A stretch of DNA of 64,000 nt from Sceloporus undulatus. Taxonomy: Eukaryota; Chordata; Lepidosauria; Squamata; Phrynosomatidae. The first letter of the stretch is position 1; the number at the start of each line of letters is the position of its first letter. Shown here piece after piece: positions 1-11,269 of this stretch. The stretch is taken from the NCBI RefSeq assembly GCF_019175285.1, contig NC_056524.1, forward strand, positions 226,255,156 through 226,319,155, written 5' to 3'. The translations under genes and the position numbers were made by a program. The notes beneath the pieces are model-generated. The model was given only the letters and a program-made list of their open reading frames with translations, ran no database searches and was not told the DNA's origin.

Positions 1-84
1 GACCTCCGGACTCTTAGGACCCATGCATCATTTAAATAGCATACCTCCAAAGAGACCCGAAGCAGCTTTATTTTGGCAGTCTGT

Positions 85-345
85 AACAAGCCTATGATGG
101 TGAAATTGAGGCTGTTGTACTTTGGCTACATTAATGCAACGAGAATGCATGACTCATAAGGAAAGATAATAGGAAAGGTAGAAGGTAGTAGAAAGCGAGG
201 AAGACAGCATGCCATATGGATAGACCCAATCAGGGAGGTCATGGGCCTAAATTTGTAGAACCTAAGAGCATTGGAAGGCAGGGAGGCTTGAAGATGTCCC
301 ATCCACAGAGTCACCATGAGTCAGGGTCAACTTGTGGGCAGTAAA
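85..345 (+). mobile_element. RTE/BovB-like LINE fragment, 3' end
   Basis: Conceptual frames resemble the C-terminus of an RTE-clade ORF: an L-Y-F-G-Y stretch, GKVEGSRKRGRQ and W-I-D, then the conserved region around EGREA and R-V-T. Other copies in the window (365-930, 16500-17062, 39765-41390) align to it. It has several stops and is a decayed fragment. Confidence 0.6.
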
Positions 346-364
346 AGTAAAATGGTCTTGGTTT

Positions 365-930
365 TTCTTGTCATCAACTGCCCTCGAATCAGCCTGACTC
401 ATGGCTATCCTGTGAATGAGACATCTTCAAGAACCCCTATCCTCCACTGCTTTACTCATTTCCTGCAAATTTAGACCCGTGACCTTCAGGCTATCCATGT
501 AGTGTGTGATGGTCCTCTCTTTGTAATCCCCTCTACCTTTCCAAGCCATGCCTTCTCATGATATGTCCAAAATACAACAGCCTCAATTTGATCATTGGCT
601 TCCAGGGAGAGTTCAGACCTGATCTGATCAAATAGCCATCTGTTTGTCTTTCTGGCCATCCATGGTATTCTCAGCACTCTTCTCCAGCACCACAACTTAA
701 ATGAGTTTATTTTCTTCTTATCCACTTTCTTCAGCTCTCACATCCATATATTCCCCAGCTGATGGGGAATACAATGGACTGGGCAATTCTAACTTTAAGG
801 CTTAGTTGTATATCTATACACTTTAGGATCTTGTCTGGTGCTTTCATAGTTGCCCTTCCCATTCCTAGTCTTCTTCTTGACTGCAATCTCCATTCTTTTC
901 AATGTTCAATTCAAGGTATGGGAAATCTTT
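365..930 (-). mobile_element. RTE/BovB-like LINE fragment
   Basis: The minus strand encodes FKLWCWRRVLRIPW, then ARKTN and LGKVEG, the signature C-terminal block of BovB/RTE reverse transcriptase ORFs (LWCWRRLLRVPWTARRSN in mammalian copies). It lies in opposite orientation to the fragment at 85-345. 5'-truncated and mutated. Confidence 0.7.
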
Positions 931-961
931 AGCTTGAATTTATGTAGATCCTCTGTGGTCA

Positions 962-1095
962 TTATTTGCCATTAAATGACATTAAATGGGGTCCCTTATA
1001 TAAAATGGCAAAATCAAGCTTTACTTTTTGGATTTTTAAACAAATATATATTTTCAAGCTGTGGGTGGTTGAATCTATAGATGCAGAATCCGTCA
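962..1095 (-). mobile_element. Tigger/pogo-like MITE fragment
   Basis: The minus strand matches the interior of the fuller copy at 29830-30059 (AGCTTGAAAATAT, CCAAAAAG, GATTTTGCCATTT, ATATAAGGGAC). Only the middle survives and no terminal repeats are seen. Confidence 0.55.
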
Positions 1096-1114
1096 AAATG
1101 GTTGGCCAACTCAG

Positions 1115-1265
1115 ACACTTGGTAAAGTGGAAAGCAGTAGGAAAAGAAGAAGACTGCACTACAGTGGATAGCAGGAATCATGATAGCCACAGCCCTGAGT
1201 CTGCAAAACCTGAGCTGGACTGTTGATTAGAGGATGACTTTGGAAGTCTCTCATTCATAGGATCA
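1115..1265 (+). mobile_element. RTE-like 3' end fragment
   Basis: The motif AGAAGACTGCA...GTGGATAG, then CCACAGCCCTGAGTCTGCA and CTCTCATTCATAGGATCAT matches the 3' end of the RTE copy ending near 17062. The join with the L2 tail microsatellite at 1266 is abrupt. Confidence 0.5.

Positions 1266-1311
<46 letters not shown>
1266..1311. repeat. (TTA)n microsatellite
   Basis: About 14-15 uninterrupted ATT/TTA units; this is the 3' tail of the adjacent minus-strand L2. Confidence 0.95.
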
Positions 1312-1313
<2 letters not shown>

Positions 1314-2095
1314 TTTATTTTTAAACCGCTTTTCCGTGATGATCAAAGCGGTGTACAAGTAAAAATTGCAATAACAAAATACAGAATACAGAATAAAAAT
1401 TGCAATACATAAATAAAACTTTCAATAAAAACATCCCAATTATACAAATTAAAACCATCACATCAAAACCAAGCCAGCTGAATACGGTCAATAATACAAT
1501 CCATATTGGGGGGAGTCACATGGTCTCAAGGGACATCGGGGAAGGCTTGCCGAAACAAGAAGGTCTTGAGTCTCTTTTTAAAGAGATCCAGGGAGGTGGT
1601 GGAGCAGAACTCATCGGGAAGGGTGTTCCAGGTCCTAGGGGCCGAGATGGAAAAGGCTCTTTGCGAGGTTGACACATATCTCGTTGTCGGGATCCTCAGC
1701 AAATTCTTCCCGACTGAGCTGAGTGTGCAGGGCGGATTATATGGGGAGAGGCGGTCCTCCAAGTACCCTGGGCCCAAGCCATTTAGGGCTTTATAGGTTA
1801 TAACCAACACCTTGTATTGTGCCCGGAAGCGAACAGGCAGCCAATGGAGATCTTGCAAAATTGGTGTTATATGGTTGGCCCTGGAGCATCCAGGGACCAA
1901 CCAGCTGCCATATTCTGCACTATCTGAAGCTTCCGAGTTTGGTACAAGGGTTGCCCCATGTAGAGCGCATTGCAGAAATCCAACCGAGAGGTTACCAGAG
2001 CATGTACCACTGTTTCAAGGTCCCCCCGGTCTAGGTAGGGTCACAGCTGGCATATCAGCCGAAGCTGGTAACAGGTGCTTCTGACCGCCGCATAT
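1266..2095 (-). mobile_element. L2-clade LINE, 3' part
   Basis: The minus strand encodes the C-terminal reverse-transcriptase region: HITPILQDLHWLPVRF, YKVLVITYKALNGLGP, RAFSISAPRTWNTLPDE, LFKKRLKTFLFRQAFP, about 120 open residues (1900-1526). Its 3' end lies at a (TTA)n tract (1266-1311), the usual L2 tail. The copy at 62666-63420 is its close relative. The 5' end is truncated near 2095. Confidence 0.85.
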
Positions 2096-2984
2096 TAAGT
2101 TGAAGCCAGCTTGATGGCACTTAACAAAAACTGATGGGTAAGGGTTTACTTCATTGCTTGCTGTCTTGAGAGGATGAAGTTTGCCTATTGTTACAGACTT
2201 AAAGATGGGGATGTGGGAACCGTAACTGATTGAATTTTCAGGAGAAATTGGGGAGGGCATCTGAAGCCTTCCAGCTGTTGGACAGACTCCAGCATCTGTA
2301 GTTTCTAGGCATTCTGTCCAGCCACCTTGAGGGATGTTGTGAGTTGTAGTTCCACCATATTTGGAGGACCAAAGACTCCCAAAGACTGATTTATAATAAG
2401 AAAGAGGGAACTTGTGAGCATCCAGATGTTGGACTGCAGTTCCCATCATCCCTATGTATCATAGCCATTGCTGAGAGATAGGGCCAGTGGCTGAAAGTTT
2501 CCCACTTCTATTATACAAGCAAAGCCATTTCCAGGTCATGGGAGGCTATCCTTCCCAGAAGTGTCATCTAGTGGGCTCCTTCCTATAATGGTGGCAAAAC
2601 AAGAGCAGTGCTCTGAATCACTGCTAGGTCACAGGAACATGCCACTTTAATGTGCCATATTGTATTCGCTGCTACAGTCATCCAAAGTAGGATGGAGATA
2701 TTTAAAACAGCTTCTCTGGAGATTCCTGTAGACTTTATTTCTCATTTCCCTGGAATAGATGCTTTGTAAGAAACTTAGGAGCTGCTTAGGATTAGAGGAC
2801 ACGTAGGGCAGGCATGGGTGGTGATCTCTGCTGAAGTGCTTTGGGCTCTGACACCTGTCCGCGGTGCTACCATGGAGATTTCATATTCATAGAGTCACCA
2901 TAGGTTGAAGCTCACTTGATGGCAAAACCAGCCAGAACATTAATTAGAACTGCTTATAGAAACCCTACAACTTCTCTGTTCCAA

Positions 2985-3512
2985 CAGTTTCACCAGCTGT
3001 AGGTCTGTTTGTGGGCACAATTCAATGTGCTAGCTGCAACATACAGCCAGGTTAGGTCCAGGATATTGACAGATTGTATCTCTTCCTATGAGCCTGCCTG
3101 GACCCTGAGATATGCAAGAAAGGTACTTCTTTCAGTCCTACCACCTTCACCTTAGCACAAGATAGGACCTTCTTAGTGGTGGTCCCAAATTTTGCAATGT
3201 CCTCTCTAGGAAGGCTAGGACGGCTTGTGCTTGCTTTCCTATCAGCAGGTGAAGACTTATTCAAACTTTTATTCAAGGCTTTTAAGAAAAGGCTGTAAGA
3301 AGGGGCTCTATTGTTTTAAACTGTACTGTTTAAACAGCTTCTCCACCTTTTATGTATGTATTAAATTATTTTAATATTGTTAATAATTTAATTTCATTTT
3401 AAATTTGACTTTTTAAATTTTGTTAACTACATTGTAATCATTTTAATTAGTAAGCTTTTTTGAATCCCAGTCTTGGGAAAATGTGGGATATAAATAAAGT
3501 TAAAAACAACAA
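2985..3512 (+). mobile_element. L2-like LINE 3' end
   Basis: Plus-strand frames give Y-Q-I-V-S-L-P and S-L-P-G-P, then L-S-G-G-P-K-F and L-I-Q-T-F-I-Q-G-F, a decayed L2 C-terminus. After it comes the A/T-rich 3' UTR and the ending TGGGATATAAATAAAG. Just before it (2885-2940) is a SINE tail-like piece, GAGTCACCATAGGTTGAAG. Confidence 0.55.
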
Positions 3513-4620
3513 CAGTAACACCAACTACAACAAAAAGCTGCCCATGTGGGAGTGTACTGGCATCAGGCTGACTTATGATGCAGTCCCATACAAACTGACA
3601 CAAGAGCAAGCCTTGTTGAACCCAGTGAAATTTGATTATATTTAGACATGAATAGGAGTTAGTCCTTTAGAACAGTGTCTTTGACCCCTTCAGACTTCAC
3701 TTCCTAGGATTTCTGTCATTGGACATATTGGCTTCTGGGAAACACATGAAGGGCAAAAAAGGTTGAGAAACACTGCTTGAAAATATTCAGGTGGGTCACC
3801 CATGGATGTTAAGAATGTTATCAGCCCCAGCAAAATCTAATGATGGATGGGCCATCAAAGAGGATGCAGTCTGAACTGGCATCTGTGTGTTTTTACTTGT
3901 GGGACAAACAGCAGTATGTATTTGCCTGTCACAGGAGTGAACTTTTGCCACAACTCCCTGCCCCTCAACAAGCCCAACAGTGCAATAGGAGATCCAATTA
4001 CAGATCCCCTGTTGCTTCTTCTAGTTGTGGCTCAGATTAGTGGAAAGAGCAATGGGCTGGGTTTTTGGTAACCATGCAGAGAGAAATCTATGATACATTA
4101 CATTGATTTTTGTAAATATAAAGGTAAGCCTAATTAGTTTTCAATAATGGGTTAAGATGGAGCTGCTACCTTTCACCTGGTTCTATGGATTTTTTCAACA
4201 TCATTAATTAGGTTGGAGGAGCATTGACCAGTGGAATTCTTCAATATGGCTTGTGGGAAGGAATGTTCCTACATTCAGTTGTGAAGAGAAAACCAAAGGT
4301 AAGGAAGAAGACTGAGCAGCTGAACTGCACAGTCCCAAGGAGTGTTCCTCTGCACTGCACTGCTCAGCTTCCATTGCCAGCTTTGCATTATTCTCAATGC
4401 TGAGAAATGCAGGATTGGTAAAGCCAGCTCAGACTGAGGTGGTGATTATCATAGCTCAGACTGAGCTTTGTCTTCATTGCATCTAGCTTGATGGGGAACT
4501 ATGTGGGGCCAGTAAAGCTGTGATGTGGATTTTCTGGGGAAAGTGGGACTGGAAAATTTTCCAGTGATGTAAGCAATATTATCTTCTTTCATCTATTTGG
4601 TTTGTTTGTTACATTCAAAC
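3513..4620. other. No gene recognised
   Basis: Short open frames only (74 codons or fewer), none recognisable. A stretch near 3710-3775 resembles one arm of the common squamate 'aactccca' palindromic repeat. Otherwise unique-looking sequence. Confidence 0.5.
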
Positions 4621-4796
4621 ACAAGCAAAGCAGGTTCAGATCTGGTTAGTAGCTGATGAGAGACCGTGAACGAATACCATGTGCTGTAGGCTATATTTTG
4701 GAGGAAGGAACTGACAAAACTACCTCTAAGTATTCCTTGCTTAACTAAAGGCTATGAAATTCATTTGATCTCCATACATTGATAGTTGACTTGAAA

Positions 4797-4833
<37 letters not shown>
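4621..4833 (+). mobile_element. 5S-rRNA-derived SINE
   Basis: Contains a decayed 3' two-thirds of 5S rRNA (AAAGCAGGTTCAG, CTGGTTAGTA, GAATACCATGTGCTGTAGGC). This is followed by the SINE body GGAAGGAACTGACAAAACTACC, TTCCTTGCTTAAC and TATGAAATTCAT, ending in GTTGACTTGAAAATA plus a (CA)n tail. Same family as 42070-42262 and three others. Too divergent to be a 5S gene. Confidence 0.8.
4799..4833. repeat. (CA)n microsatellite
   Basis: About 17 CA units forming the tail of the 5S-derived SINE. Confidence 0.95.
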
Positions 4834-4836
<3 letters not shown>

Positions 4837-6189
4837 ATAATATTTTATTTTAATATTTTTTGGAATATTTAATATTATAAAAAGAATAGTATATGGCTCC
4901 TTTACATATAACAAAAAAGGGTTACTTATCATTTCTGTTCCAGGTTGAGAAAAATGGGTTTTGGTACATTTAGTTCAACATTCTGTTTTACTAAAGGACT
5001 GATTGTGCTACAGCAGCATAGCCAACTAAGTCATTCCCCTACCCCCTGTGTATGTATATATCTCGTGTGGGAAAGTTTCCATGGAAAAAGTAGCATCTAC
5101 AGAAAAATACAGCACATGTGGCTGAGACTGATCTGAACGACCCAAAGTACCTCATAAGACCACACAGCTCAGTGCTTTGCATATCTTGCATCTTCCCCAG
5201 TGAAAAGCACCTCATAGTTAGTTAGGCACTCATTTTCACTTTGCACAGTGTTTCTCCTTGACTGGGGCACAAGCAGAAGGAATTCTGATGGCTGGTCTTC
5301 AGCTTAGGGGCTGGGTATGTCCAGCTGGCATGTGGGCAAAGGAGTGGATGATGCCTACCTGCTAACATCATTCAGCTTGCACACTAGAAGGCTTCCTGGC
5401 GTAATATATACATGTGCTGCATGATTCAGTCTGTGGTTTCTATTCATACTTTGTTTTATTCTGTTACAATCTGTGTTGCAACGTGCCTGTGGGTTCCTTG
5501 GCAACAAGCTCAGTAACGGTGGGTGAATGTCTTTGAAAGACAGGTTGCTTCTCATCACCCATCTTTCCTCATGAGGGATATGGTGTGCCCTAGGATATAT
5601 TCAAGGGTTGTGGGGAAGCACAGTGAAGCCCAGCACGCCACAGCAGAGCCGTTATATCAATATATATTCATTCAAAGCATTTATAACCTGCTCTTCAACT
5701 GGAAAGGTTCTTAGAGCAGCTTACAGATCAATGGAAACAAGATGGACCCTGACCATAGGTATACAATTTTAAAAAGTCAAACAACTGAAGTGGCAGAAGG
5801 GAAAGGGGAGGGTGGAGGGAAAAGAAATTGGATATTAGTTCTTAATCATATCAGGTTCTTTATCTTGGTAAAGATGCCGGGGTTACTTTTTTTTTTTAAT
5901 CACAACCAACTGGAGTGGACATATTTCAAAGAGGTGGAACCAAACACTGTGGGATTTGTAGTTCACACTGCTTCCTAACTTTTCCTATTTTTCATTCAAA
6001 TAGTTTACCACTCAGTACACCTGAGGATCTTTTGCATGGCACAGGTGTTTTCCTTTCCCAGCTAGACAAATGTGTGCAGGGAGTGTTCCTTAAAAATAAA
6101 AACATTTGAGAACTATTGCTCTAAATTATTCCTTTGTTTAAGTGCATGATTTTCACAAAAATCAATAAGGACCTTTCTTTGGAAATCAA
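4834..6189. other. No gene recognised
   Basis: Unique-looking sequence with short unrelated open frames. 5645-5730 (CATTTATAACCTGCTCTTCA...GAGCAGCTTACAGATCAA) looks like an L2-type 3' end in minus orientation. A T-run lies at 5887-5898. Confidence 0.4.
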
Positions 6190-6348
6190 GTAGAACTATA
6201 AAGGCAGGCCTTTATCAAGTACATTTTAATGTTCTATTTCAATGTTCATTTTTGTATGTTTTTAACTGTATTGTTCTTTTAAACTATAAGCTGGCTTGAG
6301 TCCCAATCCTGGGAGGAAGGTGGAATACAAACAACAACAACAACAGGA
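6190..6348 (+). mobile_element. L2-like 3' terminal fragment
   Basis: Ends with AAGCTGGCTTGAGTCCCA, then TGGGAGGAAGGTGGAATACAAA and an (ACA)n tail, the typical terminal layout of the L2 copies in this window. No coding part remains. Confidence 0.5.
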
Positions 6349-9300
6349 AGAAGAAGTAGAAAGAGACAAGGTGTCCCTATGGGCTTCTGACTCTTTTCTA
6401 GAAGAAGGAAGAAGCTAATATAATAGCTGCAATGTCATCCAACCTGAGATATTCTTGGGGCAAACCCACATGAAACTGTCCAAATGGAGGGAACCCAAAC
6501 ATTAGGAGTAAACTATAGCTTCGTGAAAAACACTTATAAAGAGATATTATGGTGGAAATGTGGAATAAAGTCCAGAAGATGTAATGGACTATTTATTTCT
6601 TCCATCTGGTTCACTTGACCCATTATCAGTGCTAGATCTCTGTTTATATAAAAACACAGGGAGAGATCTGATCATCATTTCATATGACTTGACAAAGCAC
6701 TTCTGTTAAATTCAGACAGCATGAACCACAATGTATAAATCAATCTGGATTTGTATCTTGAAGTTGGAAACTGTTGCTCATTTTCAAAGCCAACCTGCCT
6801 TTTGCTTCCTATCTCCAGCTGTGGGAGCCTTTTTCATTTGTTCTCAGCAAGGCAGGAAGAACTACTTGACCCCTTTACATAATTTCTTTTACTTTTTAAA
6901 GAGGTAAAAGAGATTGACAGGAAAGTATTTGCTTTGGTATTGACATAAGGATATATTTCATTTAGTAATATTCTGTGTGTAAATTGTTCCTAGAATTGTG
7001 CTTAAGTAATTCCTAAAGGTTTTTTATGGGGGAGGGGTTTGATCTTGTTTTGGATTTGCACACATGATAAAGAGGGTAGCACTAGGTGGTAATACAGTTC
7101 TAGGAACAGTTTACACAGGCTATTCCAAAGAGCACCACCTCAGGTTGTAAAAGCAAATTTTCATCTAGGTCTAGCGGATTGTTTATTTATTTATTATTTT
7201 GTTTCCTGTAGCTCCACTTTCATTGCTCTGAATTATCTTGGGGATGTCTTTATGTGGATTGTTGTATAGACACTGTGCAGTGCTGTCCTTCCATCTCTGT
7301 TCCTTTAAAGCTCCAAAGGTTCTTGACCAAGATACCTAGCATTCATATTGCTCCATGAATGCCACATATACATGTACTTCCTTGTGTGTCTTTGATCTCA
7401 GTGTGGTAGAGATGGCCAAACTCATGTGTGTTCTTTTAGATGTTTATGTTCATGTAATTTTAACTGAGTATTTCAATACCCTCATTTGTGTAATTGTATT
7501 TTTGCACTGTTCTGCTTGTATTTTCACATTTTAAAAACCTATTTTGTTCCTTTTTTTGTTCTGCTCTGTGAGCCACTTTGAATCTGAGGACTGAGGAAAA
7601 GGCAAGATATTTGTAAATGGCCTTTACATTTTTACTGAAAGACAAACAAAAATATAGGAGAAAAGTTAATTAAAAATGACAGCAGCAGTGAGAAGTGATC
7701 TTTGCATAAAGTTCTTGAAAAGATAACCAAATATCCAAATAAATATTAATGCAGAATTAATGTCTAGAAGCAACATGTTCAAATGCTGAAAGAGTTGTGG
7801 GGTCCTGCAACCAGTGAATAACAGAAGATGGACACCAGTCTATTCAAAGCTGCAGGGTATATTTTTTAGCTTCTGGAATGACAAAAGGAATCCATTCCAC
7901 TGATCAAAAGTTCAATTTGAAGATGAAGACTATGGCTGCAATTCACCAAGGAAGTTTAGAAATCTGTAGCCACTGTAATTACATACCTATGTAGTATCTT
8001 CTACCCTCTCCTTACTTATTGGGAAGCAGCTACTGTGATCAAGGGGTGTGGATATTCCCCTGATGGTTGGGAAGCAGTTAACTAATGTCCTCCTCGCCCT
8101 CATAAGCAACCTTTGGCGAAATACGCAGAAGTATAGTTCCTGTTATAATGCCCCCTTCCCACCTGGAATTTCTTGCATGGGGGTGGTTGGGAACATCAGT
8201 CAACTGTTTCCCTACTGACAGGGGAACAGACCCCTATCAATCACAGCAGTTGTTTCCTGGTAAATTGGGACCGGGGGGAGTCTTTTACAGTCCTTCTGTA
8301 TCCCCTAAACTAGGGAATATGTAGGGATTGTGAACAAGACCAATCAAAAATGGGTAACTCTAGGTTGCCATTCATAATTGCCTTAATAACGTCTGGCCAG
8401 CTCTGCAAAATGCAAAAACTGTTTCAGAATGGAATGAGTTCAGTTGATGATCCTTGCCGCCAAAGGAAATTAACACTAAGTACTTTAAAACAATGACTTT
8501 TAAAAGGGTAGGATAAGTCTCACCATGAATCAAGAAATTTAGTGGCTAAGGGTGGTGTGGGGGAAATATAAATAAGGCAATTATTTGAGGAGTTAACAAC
8601 TTAGTTATTCCTGAGCTCTGTCCCTGAATAAACAGTGATATAGTTGTAAAGTGCAACTAAAGTTGTAATATACAACATAGTTGCAGAATATTTGGAATGG
8701 GAAGTGAGTATGACAGTGTCAAAGAATGGAGAAAAATATGACATTTTGGAATAAAGGAAACCAATAAATATAATTCATACCAAATTAGTAATAATGGGGG
8801 TTTGGGACTTTCTTTGCTAAAGAAAAAACCCCGGAGTAAACATGACAGGGCAGCGAGGCTTTACTTTCAAAGATGTTAAACTACTTCTGAATAACCTTTA
8901 AATGGGAGAAAAATCAAATCTCAGTATGCTTTCCTGTCTAGTGGAAATGTGCATTGATTCTTCCATGTCTCCAGCTGTGCTGTCCCTATGTTTTGTTAGC
9001 CATCTTTAGTTGTTTATGCCCTGGTACCTGTTGATAGCTTCATTCAAGTTCAGCAACATCCTTGCTTGAAAGAAATATATTTTGTGTGTCTGTACATAAT
9101 TCCTTCTACTCCTTCACTAAGTCAAAATTTCATGCTTTGCAGATTCCAGTTTCTCAAAGATTTGTGTAGATCATTACATGATCTGCTTGGTTTAATTAAT
9201 ATAAATGAGAAAGAGTGACAAATGGGTTTTTAAAAAGAATGAAGAACTAAGGCTGGGCGCTCTTTTAACAAGTCGATTGATTTATACTCCACCTGGTGTT

Positions 9301-9420
9301 AATCCCTCAATGTAGTCAGCGGCCATACTCAGAAGAACTCTACCATGTTAGTGACTCTTGTGTTGGCATGCACTTCCTGAAGCAGGAGAGAGCATAGGCC
9401 ACATTCAGTTGCCAGAAACT
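6349..9420. other. No gene recognised; mostly unique sequence
   Basis: The longest run in the window without a recognisable repeat or exon. Open frames are 61 codons or shorter and match nothing known to me. If a conserved non-coding element near the synaptobrevin gene exists, this is a plausible place, but nothing in the sequence itself demonstrates it. Confidence 0.5.
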
Positions 9421-9421
9421 C

Positions 9422-10400
9422 TCATAGAATCAGAGTTGGAAGAGACCACAAAGGCCATCAAGTCCACCCCCTGCCATGCAGGAATACACAATCAAAGCAC
9501 CCTTGACAGATGCCCATCCGGTCACTGTTTAAAAACCTCCCAAGAAGGAGAGACCACCACACTCTGAGGCAGTGTATTCTATTGTCAGTCAGCTCTTACT
9601 GTCAGGAAGTTCTTCCTAATGTTGAAGTGGAATCTATTTTCCTGTAGTTTGTATCCATTGCTCTGGGTCTTATTTTCTGGAACTATGGTGGGTTACAGCC
9701 CACTGAAAAGTGGCAGCCTGCACCTGCCCCTTTCCCCGCTGTATCGGGGCCCCAGCTGCCAGACCAGCAGCCTCCAAGGCCCCGATCCACCGCTTTGCAG
9801 GCTGCGGGGAAGTGGCAAAAGGCCGCTTCCCCGCAGCCTGGAAAGGGGTGTCCTTGGGGCTTCAAGCCCCAAGGACACCCGAACGGCAGCAGGGACTCCC
9901 AGAAAGGGGCCACTCAGCCCCTTTCTGATTTGTGTTGCTGGTGCAGCCTTCACACGGCTGCACCAGCGATGCAAACCAGGAAGGAGCTCTGTTTCGGAGC
10001 TCCTTCCTGCTCTGCCGAAAGGGCGCATTAAGCGCCCTCGTGCGGAGCGATGGCGTCATGTCTGCACCGCCTCATTTGGAGGTGGTGCGTTCGTGATGCC
10101 ATCATGGCGGTGACCGTGTGGAACGGCTGCTGCCATTTTGTGCACGCGGAGCACGTGCTAGGGTTAGGGGGGTGCAGAAGCACCGCCCCTTCCTAACCCT
10201 AGTACGCGCTCTGCACGTACTTTAATGGCGGTCTGTAACCCGCCAGTATAAAACAAAATTACTCCATTTTCAGTATATTCAAATATTTAAACAGGGCTAT
10301 CATATCACCTCTTAACCCTACCTTCTCCAGGCTAAAAATACCCAGCTCCCTAAATCACTCCTCACAGGATATGGTTTCCAGACCTCTGGCAGGGTCTTTC
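9422..10400 (-). mobile_element. CR1 LINE 3' end, split by a DNA element
   Basis: The plus strand reads the reverse complement of a CR1 3' end: CATAGAATCAGAGTTGGAAG, CACAAAGGCCATC, CCTGCCATGCAGG, GTCAGGAAGTTCTTCCTAAT. It is broken at 9685 after TTTTCTGGAACTA and resumes at 10247 with TATAAAACAAAATTACTCC, then ATCATATCACCTCTTAAC and CCAGCTCCCTAA. The CR1 copy at 58147-58815 shows the uninterrupted order, so the 561 bp between are a later insertion. Confidence 0.85.
9686..10246 (+). mobile_element. Hairpin-chain TIR element, copy A
   Basis: A 561-bp GC-rich non-autonomous DNA element inside a CR1, flanked by TA on both sides (9684-9685, 10247-10248). Left end TGGTGGGTTACAG, right end the reverse of TGGCGGGTTACAGACC. 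Almost its whole length is consecutive hairpins, for example 9798-9812 with 9826-9840 (15 bp), 9846-9862 with 9864-9880 (17 bp, 1-nt loop), 9901-9910 with 9917-9926 (10 bp), 9937-9948 with 9956-9967 (12 bp), 9977-9989 with 9997-10009 (13 bp) and 10158-10175 with 10180-10202. No transposase. Copy B (39941-40504) is the same family in reverse. Long open frames here (up to 164 codons) are by-products of GC-rich inverted repeats. Confidence 0.8.
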
Positions 10401-11269
10401 AGTTTCCAGGAGTGGAGGCGGGGTGGCTCACCGATAATTGTATAGCATATTACAAAACAGAGCAATAAAATAATTTTACAGTTCCTAACTCTCCCTGGAA
10501 ATGAAAAGGATTCATTTGGCATTCTAACCACATAATATGTTCAAAACTGTGAAGGTGTGGTTTATTTTTATTATGGCACAAAACTTAAACTGGGATTTGT
10601 TGGTCACAGGAGTATTTACCTCCCATTAGTTCTGGTACAATCTATTACGTCCACTATGAATGGGGAAGGGTCAACTGCCAGGCATGTGCATGATTTGCAT
10701 GCATTTTGGGGGGGGGGTTCAGTGAAAAATGGATAGTCACTAAATTGTTTTGTATTTTGTGTGTGGAAATGGGGCTTTGGGGACTGCCAGAGAGCTTTGG
10801 CAAGTTACAAAAGTGAAATTTGGCAGCCACCTGTGGCCCATAAGTCCCAAGTCCCTGAACTCTGCTTTAACTGGCATTTCCTCCTTGTTCTAGGCCAGTT
10901 CTCATAGCTGCAAATAAAGACAATGTAATCACCTTCTTAAAGAAAAATTTATTGGCACAAACATCCATTGTTCAAGTGTGTACAGCAGCTTGAAAAATGC
11001 ACCATCACTTCAAAATGTAACCACTAACAAAACTGTAATACTATAAAATTTTGTAAACATTGTAACTATTTTTCACATTTAAAAAAATCAACAAAACTCT
11101 TTGCATGCAGAATTTCACCATGTAGAAATGCATTTTTGCTGAACAAAATTGCTGGCCACTGACAGCTTCTGCCAATGGTTATGTTAAGACATGATGGCTG
11201 GGATGTATTGTAGTGGCATAGAAATTACAACAGATTTTTCTGCATAATAAAATATTGAAAATGAAAAAT
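10401..11269. other. No gene recognised
   Basis: A/T-rich with a G-run at 10708-10717. Nothing coding or clearly repetitive was identified. Confidence 0.4.

Noticed and set aside
9619-10113. Open frame of 164 codons, GC-rich
   Set aside because: It runs from a CR1 into the hairpin-chain element. Overlapping long frames occur on both strands, as expected for GC-rich inverted repeats, and no domain is recognisable.
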